Shown here piece by piece: positions 1 to 9,192 of a stretch of 64,000 nucleotides of DNA (its first letter is position 1; each line of letters opens with the position of its first letter). The stretch covers positions 212,797 through 276,796 of the forward strand of contig NZ_BSSU01000003.1 in NCBI RefSeq assembly GCF_030161415.1, written 5' to 3'. The position numbers and the translations under genes were made by a program. Source of the stretch: Thalassotalea eurytherma (GTDB lineage Bacteria; Pseudomonadota; Gammaproteobacteria; Enterobacterales; Alteromonadaceae). The notes beneath the pieces were generated by a model. The model saw nothing but the letters and a program-made list of their open reading frames with translations, was not told the DNA's origin and did no database searches.

Positions 1-1369
1 TATGAATAATACTTTTTCTATTTGTTTGACTCTTAAGTAACAAATATTGGCTTGGCTTATTCCTGTATTGTCGGAGAGGGTCTGCATTAATAAAGCAATT
101 TACTGAATTCAAATAATCAGGATATCTTTTCTCAAGAATCGCTAAGTTTTTCTCTACACGCTTAGCAGCACTTTCACCAAATGACACCGAGCCAACATGC
201 TGCACAAAAACATCGCATGCAGCTATATTTCGCCAACCATGGCGACTGGCCTTTAAACAAAAGTCATTCTCTTCACCATAACCTTTACCCCAAGTTTTAT
301 GATCAAACACTCCAAATGTATCGATTGCCTCTCTAGGTATTAACATACAAAAGCCGTGTCCAGTGGGAACATCGACATAGCTTTGCGCGTTATACTTAAA
401 CAGCGCCTGATTAATACTTTCAACGGAGTCGGCTAACGGTAAGTCACTCGATGGATTCATATTTGGGAAACTAAAAATCGTCGCATTATTTGATAACGGC
501 GTAATTGAGGCGATATTAGACTCATGAGTTAACGGATAAACAAGTCGGTCAAGCCAATTATCAGATACTACGGTATCTGAATTTAACAATACAACATGAT
601 TCGCCCTATCGAATTGCATTCCTTTATTTACCGATTGCACAAAACCGAGGTTTTGCGGGTTTTCTATTAAGGTAATTAAAGGCTCTTTTGTCGCTATATC
701 ACGAAGCCATTGAGAAAGTTCCGGATCGGGAGAGCAATCATTAATAGTCAACATGCGAAATGGCTGGGTATTTTTTGACGCTAGTACAGACTCAATGCAG
801 TTTTTTGTTATTTCAAACCCAGCATATACTGGTATTACAACATCAACCAACTGGTTAGCGTTATGGCAACGACGGGCTTTAGCTATTGTTGTCGCTTCAG
901 AGCATTGATATTTTATTTCACTATCAAATAACACTGTATTTGAATTATTTTCCAGTAGCTGTATTTCAAAAGTTTTAGGTTGATAATCATCGGCCGTAAA
1001 ATAAATCTCGAAGCCACAGTCGCTTTCTACCCCATATTGCAATTTTACGTCTTTTCGAAATACTCTCTTAAGATGAAAAGTTGTCTCAACACCGTTAACC
1101 AAGAGACGTAAATGAGTAACAGCAGACCCGTTTTCATTAACAAGCCAGCCATGAATGGCACTATTGCTTGCAAATGTAAGATAGCCTTTGTGGTTTTTAG
1201 AACTAATTCTAGGCGAACTAATATAAAAAGCATTTACTTTTTGTAAAGCCCATTGCTTAATCACATAAAAGTAATCACCGCAGTAGGATTTCAAAAATTC
1301 AATCGCGCTCGCCTTTAAACGCTTTAGTGCAGGCTTCCTTTGTAAAGCAATGAGTAGACTTTTCAGCAT
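1..1369 (-). CDS. GT2 family glycosyltransferase, C-terminus cut by window edge
   Basis: The frame is open from an ATG at 1369 to the window edge, giving 456 codons with no stop, so the C-terminus lies outside. After a basic N-terminal stretch, residues about 60-125 form a beta-sandwich-like module (GWLVNENG, then CGFEI), seen in other polysaccharide glycosyltransferases. The GT2 domain begins near residue 175 with VDVVIPVYAG. It has NSDTVV as the DxD-like metal and nucleotide-sugar site and GYGEENDFCLKA as the acceptor-side acidic motif, as in WbbL-type rhamnosyltransferases. The start lies 2 bases after the stop of the upstream sulfotransferase gene, so the two are co-transcribed. It probably adds a sugar to the surface polysaccharide at the cytoplasmic membrane. 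Donor and linkage cannot be told. Confidence 0.88.
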   Translation of the reverse strand, partial: MLKSLLIALQRKPALKRLKASAIEFLKSYCGDYFYVIKQWALQKVNAFYISSPRISSKNHKGYLTFASNSAIHGWLVNENGSAVTHLRLLVNGVETTFHLKRVFRKDVKLQYGVESDCGFEIYFTADDYQPKTFEIQLLENNSNTVLFDSEIKYQCSEATTIAKARRCHNANQLVDVVIPVYAGFEITKNCIESVLASKNTQPFRMLTINDCSPDPELSQWLRDIATKEPLITLIENPQNLGFVQSVNKGMQFDRANHVVLLNSDTVVSDNWLDRLVYPLTHESNIASITPLSNNATIFSFPNMNPSSDLPLADSVESINQALFKYNAQSYVDVPTGHGFCMLIPREAIDTFGVFDHKTWGKGYGEENDFCLKASRHGWRNIAACDVFVQHVGSVSFGESAAKRVEKNLAILEKRYPDYLNSVNCFINADPLRQYRNKPSQYLLLKSQTNRKSIIH

Positions 1370-1371
1370 AA

Positions 1372-2433
1372 TTAACGTTTCAACACTTGTTTAACGACAT
1401 GAAGCGGCCAAAGCAACCGCTTATACCTTTTATTTTGTTGTTCAAGCATCGCCAATTGTTGAATTAACTTTACTGTTAATAATTCTAGCTCTATCGGGTC
1501 TAGGTTTGGATAGTCAGGACACTGGTAATTAAGCTTGTGATAAGCGTCAGTCTGCCACCAACGGTCATCCTGCTCTATAGAAGCTCGAACATCATCATTA
1601 ACCATCTTTAGCAGCGCCCTGTTAGATCTTTTAGTTTCATTTAAAATGGTTTCTATGTTGCCCCTACTCAACACCCAATCAGGTTTACCTTGTAATGTTA
1701 ATAACCTCATCAATGTAAAATCAACACTAGCTTGATGGGCTGATGGACGCAGTTGACGATTTCGCTGAAACAATCGCAGTACTGCATTAGGTAAACTAGA
1801 ATTAAGTTGAGCTTCAACCGACTTAACTGAGTGCTTTGTAACCTGAAAAATTTCACAAAAATCGTCAATGATATTTGCTGGTAACGCTCGAATATTTACT
1901 TCTCTAATACAATCATTATTTTTCCACGACTCTATTAAGCTCGCATATTGAACACGCTTAGTGTTTTGCTTTAGCCATTTATCAAATGGAGCCCCGGTCC
2001 AAGCGCCCCATTGCCACCAAGCACTATTTAACCAAGTACAAGGTGGGCGAACATACATTAAAAGGTTAACCTTAAGGTTTAGTTCATCAAAAAGAGAAAC
2101 TGCATAGTCTTTGTCTGGATCTGAAATCCAACCCTCATTAGAGAGAACAATATGGTAATGTTTAGATAACACTTTGATTCTTTCTAAAAGCTTCTTTGTT
2201 TTAGTCCCATTCTTTTCCCAAAATCTAAATTCAGCTGACGCTAGGTAGTCTCTCCTAGATAAACGATAAAACCAAGATAGGCGCGTACCATAAAACAACT
2301 TCAAATCTTTAGTAATTACAACATAAAGTAATTTTTTATTCTTTGAAGTTTCAATTTTAGAATTTGTCGACAAAAAGCGCTGTAGAGCACTACTGCCGCA
2401 TTTTCCCATGCCGACATGTAAGGTTATGGTCAT
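1372..2433 (-). CDS. Sulfotransferase-like P-loop protein
   Basis: The protein begins MTITLHVGMGKCGSSALQ, the 5'-phosphosulfate-binding loop of PAPS-dependent sulfotransferases, with Cys where relatives have Thr. I chose the ATG at 2433 rather than one 24 codons upstream. The P-loop then stands at the N-terminus as in the family, and the start overlaps the upstream stop in an ATGA junction. Length is 353 residues. Residues about 120-160 (VLSNEGW, then LLMYVRPP) fit the second nucleotide-binding strand and a 3'-phosphate-binding Arg region. It should transfer sulfate from PAPS to a hydroxyl of the polysaccharide, but the acceptor is unknown and the family assignment rests on the N-terminal motif. 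It is one of five such genes in the locus. Confidence 0.75.
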   Translation of the reverse strand: MTITLHVGMGKCGSSALQRFLSTNSKIETSKNKKLLYVVITKDLKLFYGTRLSWFYRLSRRDYLASAEFRFWEKNGTKTKKLLERIKVLSKHYHIVLSNEGWISDPDKDYAVSLFDELNLKVNLLMYVRPPCTWLNSAWWQWGAWTGAPFDKWLKQNTKRVQYASLIESWKNNDCIREVNIRALPANIIDDFCEIFQVTKHSVKSVEAQLNSSLPNAVLRLFQRNRQLRPSAHQASVDFTLMRLLTLQGKPDWVLSRGNIETILNETKRSNRALLKMVNDDVRASIEQDDRWWQTDAYHKLNYQCPDYPNLDPIELELLTVKLIQQLAMLEQQNKRYKRLLWPLHVVKQVLKR

Positions 2434-3413
2434 GATTTTTCGGCCAATGCATGAACAATAACCGAAACTACCTCTTCTGTTGAAGGGGGGGTAAATTTTT
2501 GCCAAGACTCATATTTATCAGGCAATGGTTCAAAAAACAATTGCTCACGATTTAAATAGTTCTTAGCTATTTTACCGTACTGAGTAATATTGTTTTCAAC
2601 AATTTCTTTTCGCCTTTTTGGAGATAACAATGGCATGTTATTATCTACAAAGGATTGGTTTTTGAGGTGATTGAGCACTTTTGCCACTTGCTCTTTTGTT
2701 AGGTTTGATCTTTGTGCAAACTCTAAAATTGAATTTGCTGTTTTACTCAATGATTTATTAGTAGATAAACCAACGTACTTTTCTTGAGCTATAGCGATTT
2801 GTATTATTGACATCATATCTGCCACTATACCATGTGGCATTTGTTGTTTTTCATACGGCCTCACTATTACATTCTTTACACCAAAAACTTTTGCCCACTT
2901 ATTCACCGTTTCTAGGTAACGAGATAAACGGTTAACCTTATTTTGCTGTACAATGAAATGCTCTATACCTTTATCATAGCGAGGCATATGAACCATTTTT
3001 AACGACTGGTTATATGCAGACTCCCACCAGCTGTCATGACGTCGCAAATAAACAATAACCTTAACCTCATAATGCATCAATAACTGTTTTATGATTGCGG
3101 GATCTTTATTAATAATAAAGTTCTCTGAACTAATTAACACTTTGCTCACTTTAGATTTAATTATTTCTCTATCGAGTTGAGCAACTAGTTCACTAGCATC
3201 AGCAAATTTATTAGTTGTACATTCACTATTGTGCTTAAATCCGAAGATATTACTTATGTCGTAGTGAGCAACGCCAGCAATTCCTGTTTGCGGATACAAC
3301 AGTCCTTGCTTTAGTAATAATTTTCGATTGTTTTGGCACCAATACTGTAATGCTGATGTACCCGTTTTATTCATACCGATATGGAGATATATCGTTGTTT
3401 CTTTATTTACCAC
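2430..3413 (-). CDS. Sulfotransferase family protein
   Basis: A 327-residue protein with the P-loop HIGMNKTGTSALQ at residues 11-23, a near-consensus PAPS-binding KTGTS loop. SKVLISSENFI near residue 90 and VIVYLRRHDSWWESAYNQ near residue 115 match the second PAPS-contacting strand and the Arg/Ser region that contacts the 3'-phosphate. The start is GTG at 3413, 8 bases downstream of the preceding gene. Its stop overlaps the next sulfotransferase start by 4 bases, implying translational coupling. Likely role: O-sulfation of a sugar in the polysaccharide or its lipid-linked precursor in the cytoplasm. Acceptor specificity cannot be read from sequence. Confidence 0.82.
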   Translation of the reverse strand: MVNKETTIYLHIGMNKTGTSALQYWCQNNRKLLLKQGLLYPQTGIAGVAHYDISNIFGFKHNSECTTNKFADASELVAQLDREIIKSKVSKVLISSENFIINKDPAIIKQLLMHYEVKVIVYLRRHDSWWESAYNQSLKMVHMPRYDKGIEHFIVQQNKVNRLSRYLETVNKWAKVFGVKNVIVRPYEKQQMPHGIVADMMSIIQIAIAQEKYVGLSTNKSLSKTANSILEFAQRSNLTKEQVAKVLNHLKNQSFVDNNMPLLSPKRRKEIVENNITQYGKIAKNYLNREQLFFEPLPDKYESWQKFTPPSTEEVVSVIVHALAEKS

Positions 3414-3421
3414 AACAAGAC

Positions 3422-4078
3422 CTAATAAATACCCGATTTTTGCTGTTCAACCCAAGAGTTTGAAAAACCTTTGACTCGGCGATAGTTAAATAAGTTGCCA
3501 CGCGCCAAACTAAATTGCACTTTATTAAATTTAAAATCTTCATCAATAGATTTTAAGCATTCATTTAAAATGCCTGGACCAGTTGCCTGAATCACATCAT
3601 TGTTATACGAACCACTTTCTAGCCTATTCTGCATTAAAGTAATACAACGTTTAAGGTAGGGTGACTTTTTAGGAGCACCAATTATTGAATTGGTAAAATG
3701 TGCGCTTTCAACTGGGCGATTATTTTGCTTTGCCATATCATCGCGCTGCAACAATACTAAATCAAAATCACGAAACTTAGATAAGGATGTTGAAATTTCC
3801 ATCGACAAATCAACATAAAAGCCGCCTAGCTGATAAAGCGCCAGCAAACGAAACATATCACAGCGCGAAGCAGCTATTTTATTGCGAGTATATAAATCTA
3901 GCCAAGTATTACCGTAGTGTTGGCTAATAAAGGCTTTTGCTAACTCGTCATCATATAGCTGGTATTTAAAAAACCATTGGCTACTTTTAGTGGCTTTTAC
4001 CGCATTTTGTAATAATTCTGGCAACTGTTCCTTGTTATGGCAAAATTGAATTATTTGCCGTGGTATATTGCTTGCCAC
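3422..4078 (-). CDS. GT32-like glycosyltransferase (DXD sugar-binding family)
   Basis: A 218-residue protein beginning MASNIPRQIIQFCHN, like the Ile-Pro-(K/R)-x-Ile-(H/W)-Q opening of capsular GT32/OCH1-type enzymes. The central segment KIAASRCDMFRLLALYQLGG followed by FYVDLS is the hallmark A-x-x-(S/A)-D-x-x-R...L-x-x-x-GG-x-Y-x-D motif. Here the usual DxD is replaced by DLS followed by ME, so metal binding may differ. NSIIGA and GPGIL near residues 125 and 165 are also typical. The start is GTG at 4078, one base short of overlapping the upstream stop. It lies between sulfotransferase genes in a tight operon and probably adds one hexose or HexNAc to the chain. The altered DxD is the main reason for caution. 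Confidence 0.75.
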   Translation of the reverse strand: MASNIPRQIIQFCHNKEQLPELLQNAVKATKSSQWFFKYQLYDDELAKAFISQHYGNTWLDLYTRNKIAASRCDMFRLLALYQLGGFYVDLSMEISTSLSKFRDFDLVLLQRDDMAKQNNRPVESAHFTNSIIGAPKKSPYLKRCITLMQNRLESGSYNNDVIQATGPGILNECLKSIDEDFKFNKVQFSLARGNLFNYRRVKGFSNSWVEQQKSGIY

Positions 4079-4079
4079 G

Positions 4080-5003
4080 TTATTTATTTACATCCATTCG
4101 CTGTTTTAAAATATTAGGTGGAATAAACTTCACCGGCTTATAATCTTTTTCGTCAAACAATCGCTCTTTATTTAAAAAGCGCTTTGCCAACTGGTTATTT
4201 TGGTGATTAAAATGATTATCTAAACCACGCTGCTCTGCGATAGAAAATAAAACACCATTAGCTTGGTTACCCTCTAATTGTTTTGAAGCCTGCAGCAATT
4301 GATTAATGGTTTGCTGATAACTAGCTTCATTATTGACCCCGCCATTAAAGAGTTTAATCGCTTGAATTAACTCATTAGGAATAGACTGATTAACCGACGA
4401 GTTTTCAGGCGCGCTACCTGCAACATCAAAAATATCTAAAAAGTCTTGTACCACAGTTTTAGAGTATGGAATAACATGGATATTTTTATCACCAACATGT
4501 TGCGCCCAGTCATTAATCCTTGGCAAATAAGACATGGTATGCATATTCGACATGCTTAAGGCAAATAATGTTCCTGGATATCTAACTTTAGGATCTTTAA
4601 TTAGCTGATTAAACAAAGATAAAATAAACTCTGATTGTCGCCTAACGGTAAAAATAACTTTTACGGTGTCAAAGTTTTCACTAACAAACTGCTTAAAGTT
4701 AGCAAAGTTAAAGTAAAGCGGTGATAATTCAGACGAGAGTAAAACACTGTGGGCCCCCGTTTGTTTAATTTCATTCACCACATGTGCCATTGCTTGCTCG
4801 GCACTAAATTCAGAGCCATAGCCAGAAGTGGCATTAAAGGCTAATGAAAATTTATGATGCGAGTGGTCATTCCACTGTACCGACTTGGGGTATAAAATGC
4901 CTTTAGCAAGTAATTGGTCGGCTACACTGTGTAGCGCGGCTTGAATGGCAGAAGTGCCTGTTTTAGACCAGCCTACGTGTAAATATAAGGTTCTATTGTT
5001 CAT
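4080..5003 (-). CDS. Sulfotransferase family protein
   Basis: A 307-residue protein with an N-terminal PAPS-binding loop LHVGWSKTGTSAIQ at residues 8-21. SVLLSSELSPLYF near residue 90 and VKVIFTVRRQSEFILSLFNQ near residue 110 match the second strand and the Arg/Ser 3'-phosphate site of carbohydrate sulfotransferases. Its layout matches the gene at 2430-3413, suggesting the two are divergent paralogues acting on different positions. It directly precedes the GT32-like gene in transcription and is separated by about 30 bases from the upstream paralogue. Role: predicted sulfation of a polysaccharide hydroxyl in the cytoplasm. Confidence 0.82.
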   Translation of the reverse strand: MNNRTLYLHVGWSKTGTSAIQAALHSVADQLLAKGILYPKSVQWNDHSHHKFSLAFNATSGYGSEFSAEQAMAHVVNEIKQTGAHSVLLSSELSPLYFNFANFKQFVSENFDTVKVIFTVRRQSEFILSLFNQLIKDPKVRYPGTLFALSMSNMHTMSYLPRINDWAQHVGDKNIHVIPYSKTVVQDFLDIFDVAGSAPENSSVNQSIPNELIQAIKLFNGGVNNEASYQQTINQLLQASKQLEGNQANGVLFSIAEQRGLDNHFNHQNNQLAKRFLNKERLFDEKDYKPVKFIPPNILKQRMDVNK

Positions 5004-5032
5004 TGACTACTTTATTTTTTATCTACAAGCCA

Positions 5033-5941
5033 CTAAACGCTTGCATTAAGATTTAAAAGGCTAACATTTTCTCTATGCTCAATAACTTGCAGCCTAGTGC
5101 TTTGTGCTAGCTTTAATTTAACATTATCAACCGGCAATTGCTTCAAATAGATTTGAGTTGACGCCTTAGCCTCAGGTTTTAGCAGTGGAATCAGGTTTAA
5201 TGCAACCTCAATTTGCCCTGCATTTAAGCCAGAATTAATTTGTGGCAAGTTTTGTAAATTAATTGCCGACAAGGGCAAATTCGCCCATAGCCACATCCAC
5301 GCAATCACCTGTTGCGGCTCGGCTTTAAAATGCTCAAAGTTATCAACAAAACATGCACTGTCAGCAAAGTTTTCACGCCACGGCTTAATAACCGACTGCC
5401 ATCTACAATCTGCTAGTTCAATACGATTAACAAACTCGCTTAAGCTATCAGGTTGATCAAGTTTATAAATCCAATCTTTATAGCTAGATAATAAAAATGA
5501 CTCTAATTCTCTAGTTAATAACAGCACTTTGACATCAAAATTTCGCGTTGCAATAGCAAAGGCTTTCGCTATTGAAGCTGAAACTGGATATAAGCGGGTT
5601 GAAAAATCACCTGATTGACCTACGCGATGGCCAATAGGTGTACCTAATAAATTTTCATCACTCCAAAGAATCGATGGTTGGGTAAATTTAGCTAAGTATT
5701 GTTCGATAAGCTCAGCCAAAGCTTGCTCCTTGCTTGCAAGCGCATCAGCGTCGTGATGATTAACCTCTATATCGTTAACAATTTTTGAATAGCCTATTCT
5801 AAACGAAACGTATTGCTCTCGGTCTTGTTGGTGAACCGAAATAATTTTCAATTCATTTATTGCCGATGCTATGGCCAGTTTTCGTTGATACAAGGTGCTA
5901 GCTGTTTTATGTGCGCCAAGATGGAGATATAATTTACGCAT
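5033..5941 (-). CDS. Sulfotransferase-like protein, diverged P-loop
   Basis: A 302-residue protein starting MRKLYLHLGAHKTASTLYQ. The HKTAST loop at residues 11-16 fits the sulfotransferase/P-loop family but departs from KTGTS. ILWSDENLLGTP near residue 95 and VKVLLLTRELESFLLSSYKDW near residue 140 match the second nucleotide strand and the Arg/Ser region. It lies 9 bases downstream of the RgpF/HAD gene and upstream of the other sulfotransferases. A role in sulfation is inferred from family and neighbours. A related kinase-like or non-catalytic P-loop protein cannot be excluded. Confidence 0.7.
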   Translation of the reverse strand: MRKLYLHLGAHKTASTLYQRKLAIASAINELKIISVHQQDREQYVSFRIGYSKIVNDIEVNHHDADALASKEQALAELIEQYLAKFTQPSILWSDENLLGTPIGHRVGQSGDFSTRLYPVSASIAKAFAIATRNFDVKVLLLTRELESFLLSSYKDWIYKLDQPDSLSEFVNRIELADCRWQSVIKPWRENFADSACFVDNFEHFKAEPQQVIAWMWLWANLPLSAINLQNLPQINSGLNAGQIEVALNLIPLLKPEAKASTQIYLKQLPVDNVKLKLAQSTRLQVIEHRENVSLLNLNASV

Positions 5942-5950
5942 AACAGCTAT

Positions 5951-7879
5951 TTATTGCTCACCAAAAAACGGATAGCGGCCAAAGTTATTGACTAATGGCC
6001 CCCATTTTAAAATATTTTTTTCATCTAACGGTCCTGTTAGCACATTATCAAAACCGGCAAGTCGCCACTTATCATATGGGTTTAATATATGCATTGTTGT
6101 TAAACCAAGATCTCCACATAGTTGAGCGTCACTTCTTACATTATCACCAACATGAATGAAAGACTTCTCACTTCGTGATAAAAGCCCATTGACATGATGC
6201 CACATGGTAGTGTTATCTTTTCTTAAACCCAATTCAGAAGAAACAAATAATTTATAAGGAGCAACTAAGCCAATCTTCTTAAGCATTAACTCAACTTGCT
6301 TAGCAGTATAATAAATATCCGTGATTAACCAAATTTCCTTGCCCATATGCGCAAGCTCATTCGCAAGGTCAACCATTTCATCTTTAGGCTTAGTCATCAA
6401 CAAGTCATATTCAAACTCTTCATCTGCATATGAATTAGCCTGTTCTGGTGTCCAATTAAATTGCTTTGCGAGCTCTTGGTAAGTTTCATAAATAGAAACA
6501 TCGCCTTGGAAGTTTTTTGTTTGTCTGACTGCAAATTCCGCTTGATTACGTTTCTCGATAAACTCATGCTCATGACTTACTAGACCAGTAGAGACGAACT
6601 CTTTGGCAAGTAAAAACTTGGCATAATCGGGTTCAAAATATTTACGACGTAATAAGGTATCAAACACATCAAATGACACGATATCAAAGTTTGATAAAGT
6701 ACCACCTAGATCAAATGCATTTTTATGGTAATGATTAAAGATAAAGGACTTATCTGTAGTAAATTCGCTAGACTCAGGATAATAGAAGAACTGTTTGTAG
6801 CCGTTTTTTTCAGCTAACAAACCTAAAGCACGCTCCATAGCGTGTAAATAAGAACCATCGGCTGGCAACGGCTCTTCAGGAAAATTATCGTACTGGTATG
6901 ATTTTTCTAACCACTGTTTTAGCGCTTTAGGTTTAGCCCAAAACATACCACCAACAGGATAAACAAGAAAATTATCTGAGATATCTAGCTCCCACTCATC
7001 AACAAACGGTTGAGCAAAGCCTTTATTACAGGTCCAGTTATGTACCCAGCTCGGCATCATCCAAAACGACGTTGGGTAATATATACCTAAATCTTCATTT
7101 TGCTCAAATAGTCGTAAGACATTCGCTACAACATGACGGTCTTTTAATAAAAATTGATTTAAATAATCAGACCATTGAAACTGCTCACGCCCTGAATACA
7201 AAGACTTTTTCGAGTGAGCGTGGGCGACTAAATCATAGTTTAATAACTCATCAGAAAATTCAACTAGCATAGGGCCAAAATTTCGCCCTTGATTAGCCGC
7301 AACACAAGTTTTAACCTGCTTTACCGTTGTTAACTTACAAAAAACCGATTTTGCTCTCACCTCCATCGCTGAATCTTTTACCGCGAGAAATACATCAACA
7401 TCTACAGGGAAATCAGCGATACAAGTAGCAAAACGGTCAATAAAATCGTCATAAAAGATATGTAGGCAAAGCGCTACTTTTTGATTCTTCCAACTATCAC
7501 CTATTTCAGGTAAAAGTACGTTTTTAGGATGCCATCTTTCAATAGCATTAGAAATAGCTCTGTCTTCTGTTTTTCCTTGGGCGAGGTAATGCTGAAGAGC
7601 TCCACTTCCTGCATGATACACATCAACATTCGTTCTTAAATACTGCTCAGTATCAAATTTACTCGACGGATTAACGTTAGCAAAACTTGATTTTGCTAAG
7701 TAATCTTGAAATGCCGCGTAATCCGATACGAATTTGCCATACTTTTGCTGATAATATTCAGCATCAAACAAGCCTTCATCAACCGCTTGCTTGTACATTT
7801 TAATGGTATTAGGCTTTCTTACCGCTTTTAATCCAACTCTGGCTCTGCGTTTAGCTGCTCTTACTATTCGTTTAATCAA
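5951..7879 (-). CDS. RgpF-like rhamnan-synthesis domain fused to HAD hydrolase domain
   Basis: A 642-residue protein in three parts. Residues about 35-110 hold two copies of a Phe-Asp-x-x-Tyr-Tyr/Tyr-Leu...HYL-x-x-G motif common at the N-terminus of polysaccharide glycosyltransferases. Residues about 130-390 resemble the RgpF rhamnan-synthesis family: VALCLHIFYDD, then NQGRNFGPML and YDLVAHAHSKKS. Residues about 400-642 are a HAD domain, with motif I DVFDTLL, WLITDIYYT as motif II and HVGDNVRSDAQL as motif IV. The HAD part stops just where COG5610-type proteins continue into a C-terminal domain, which the gene at 7916-8998 seems to supply separately. Likely role: glycosyl transfer coupled to a phosphohydrolase-like step. 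The substrate is unknown. Confidence 0.8.
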   Translation of the reverse strand: MIKRIVRAAKRRARVGLKAVRKPNTIKMYKQAVDEGLFDAEYYQQKYGKFVSDYAAFQDYLAKSSFANVNPSSKFDTEQYLRTNVDVYHAGSGALQHYLAQGKTEDRAISNAIERWHPKNVLLPEIGDSWKNQKVALCLHIFYDDFIDRFATCIADFPVDVDVFLAVKDSAMEVRAKSVFCKLTTVKQVKTCVAANQGRNFGPMLVEFSDELLNYDLVAHAHSKKSLYSGREQFQWSDYLNQFLLKDRHVVANVLRLFEQNEDLGIYYPTSFWMMPSWVHNWTCNKGFAQPFVDEWELDISDNFLVYPVGGMFWAKPKALKQWLEKSYQYDNFPEEPLPADGSYLHAMERALGLLAEKNGYKQFFYYPESSEFTTDKSFIFNHYHKNAFDLGGTLSNFDIVSFDVFDTLLRRKYFEPDYAKFLLAKEFVSTGLVSHEHEFIEKRNQAEFAVRQTKNFQGDVSIYETYQELAKQFNWTPEQANSYADEEFEYDLLMTKPKDEMVDLANELAHMGKEIWLITDIYYTAKQVELMLKKIGLVAPYKLFVSSELGLRKDNTTMWHHVNGLLSRSEKSFIHVGDNVRSDAQLCGDLGLTTMHILNPYDKWRLAGFDNVLTGPLDEKNILKWGPLVNNFGRYPFFGEQ

Positions 7880-7915
7880 TTTTTAACACTCTTGCTGCTA
7901 CTTTTGGTAAATGGA

Positions 7916-8998
7916 CTACAGCTGAAAAAGCTGCTGGTAAGAAATAGTGGCATTACCCGAAATGGCATCATCAATTTCAAATAAATGACGAACACCATGA
8001 GGAATCATATTTGGCTTGGAAACATATTGCTCATAAAGATTATCTAAATCATCATTTGAATATTCGATATCATATTTAAAACAATGAACGACGTGCTCAA
8101 TTGCGCCCGACATTAATTCCTGTAATAAATAGAACTGTTTTTGACAGTTTGCTCGCATACCATAGAAAAACTCAAATTTTTCTTCGTTATCTGGAGCCAA
8201 AGGATTAATTCGTAAATCAACAAGCTGTGCGCTTGGTGCAGTTAATAAACTCTCTAAAAATAAAGAGCGATCTAACATCACATGGCCATCACCTAACTTA
8301 ACGCCCTCTTTGAAAACACCATGCATTTGAACATTATTTCCAGCAACAACGTGAGTTCCCGGCTTACTCGCGATAAAATAATGCCCAGTCGTGCTAGTAC
8401 TAGTAAGCAGTGTTAGCAATTTTTGAATAGTGCCAGAATAACCAATATCTAATACATTATGCTCAATATCATCAACACCAAAGCCTTTATATTCCAAGTA
8501 CGCTAAGTAGGCAATTTTTGCACCAGAAACCACTGAACTCAGCTCATTATGATGTTTTAAAAACACAGCTTTAACCGTATCTATATCTTCAGGTAAATTG
8601 ATATCAGTTGTTTGTTCAGCTTCGCTTAAAATGGAATCGATTATCGTTTGAGACAAATTAAAACGATGAGCTAATAATGTTTGAAGATTACCTTCAAATT
8701 TTGGCGACAAAGAAAACTGCCAAGATTCAGGTGCTCCTAGCAGTATCTTGAACATGAATACGCGAGATACAATCAAGTACCTGCTATCAATAGTTGTATC
8801 GAGTAAACCTTGCTTTTTTAACTCGCTAATCGCAGCTTGAATAAAATGCCCTTCGCGAGCCAAACAATAGTAGAGATGACCTTCATTTGAGCCTTCGAAT
8901 ACTGACTTTAAATATTGACTTAACAAGGGCCCGAAGAAATTCTGGCCAAATTCTTTAATGTTCAAAACAATCCTTTTTGTTTTATATTTGTTGCACAC
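7916..8998 (-). CDS. Stand-alone C-terminal domain of COG5610-type HAD polysaccharide protein
   Basis: A 360-residue protein resembling the region that follows the HAD domain in COG5610 predicted hydrolases: FGPLLSQYLKSVF, then YYCLAREGHF (usually FLARDG) and YLIVSR. NVLDIGYSGTIQKLL near residue 190 also fits. There is no HAD catalytic Asp motif, so it is probably not a phosphatase by itself. The next gene in transcription, at 5951-7879, ends with a HAD domain lacking this region, so the two may form a split pair. The longest frame starts at GTG 8998. A TTG at 8965 is preceded by AAAAGG at good spacing and is a strong alternative start. Function unknown; linked to the polysaccharide by position. 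Confidence 0.65.
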   Translation of the reverse strand: MCNKYKTKRIVLNIKEFGQNFFGPLLSQYLKSVFEGSNEGHLYYCLAREGHFIQAAISELKKQGLLDTTIDSRYLIVSRVFMFKILLGAPESWQFSLSPKFEGNLQTLLAHRFNLSQTIIDSILSEAEQTTDINLPEDIDTVKAVFLKHHNELSSVVSGAKIAYLAYLEYKGFGVDDIEHNVLDIGYSGTIQKLLTLLTSTSTTGHYFIASKPGTHVVAGNNVQMHGVFKEGVKLGDGHVMLDRSLFLESLLTAPSAQLVDLRINPLAPDNEEKFEFFYGMRANCQKQFYLLQELMSGAIEHVVHCFKYDIEYSNDDLDNLYEQYVSKPNMIPHGVRHLFEIDDAISGNATISYQQLFQL

Positions 8999-9057
8999 TT
9001 CATTAAATAAGTATCGCCGCTACACACTTGATTCGCTATCTTTAATCGATACAGTGA

Positions 9058-9170
9058 GATCCCGTGTAATAACTTCACGGGATGACGGTCTTCTGCACAC
9101 AGGGATGACGATACCTCTTCACCACGGGACGACACAAAGGTTACACGTCATTCCTGCCAAGACCAGAATC
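9058..9170. repeat. Paired palindromic hairpin element (CCCGTG type plus degenerate CGAAGG type)
   Basis: In the 194-base gap between two genes, an inverted repeat ATCCCGTG/CACGGGAT (9059-9083) ends in ATGAC. After about 60 bases follows a GTCAT...ATC hairpin at 9147-9170 with an imperfect stem and a CCAAGAC core. Similar CCCGTG hairpins recur at 12044 and 13096, and intact GTCATTCC...GGAATC hairpins at 13138. A weaker third copy of CAGGGATGAC lies between. This is a REP-like intergenic repeat. No gene is seen in the gap. Confidence 0.7.
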
Positions 9171-9192
9171 TCTCGAATGCGACACAATTCTA

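Noticed and set aside
1045..1233. 62-codon minus-strand frame
   Set aside because: It overlaps the glycosyltransferase gene that runs to the window edge, in another frame.
5951..8998. Frameshifted single gene
   Set aside because: The two parts are in swapped order relative to the fused family and each has its own start region and stop, so a frameshift does not explain them.
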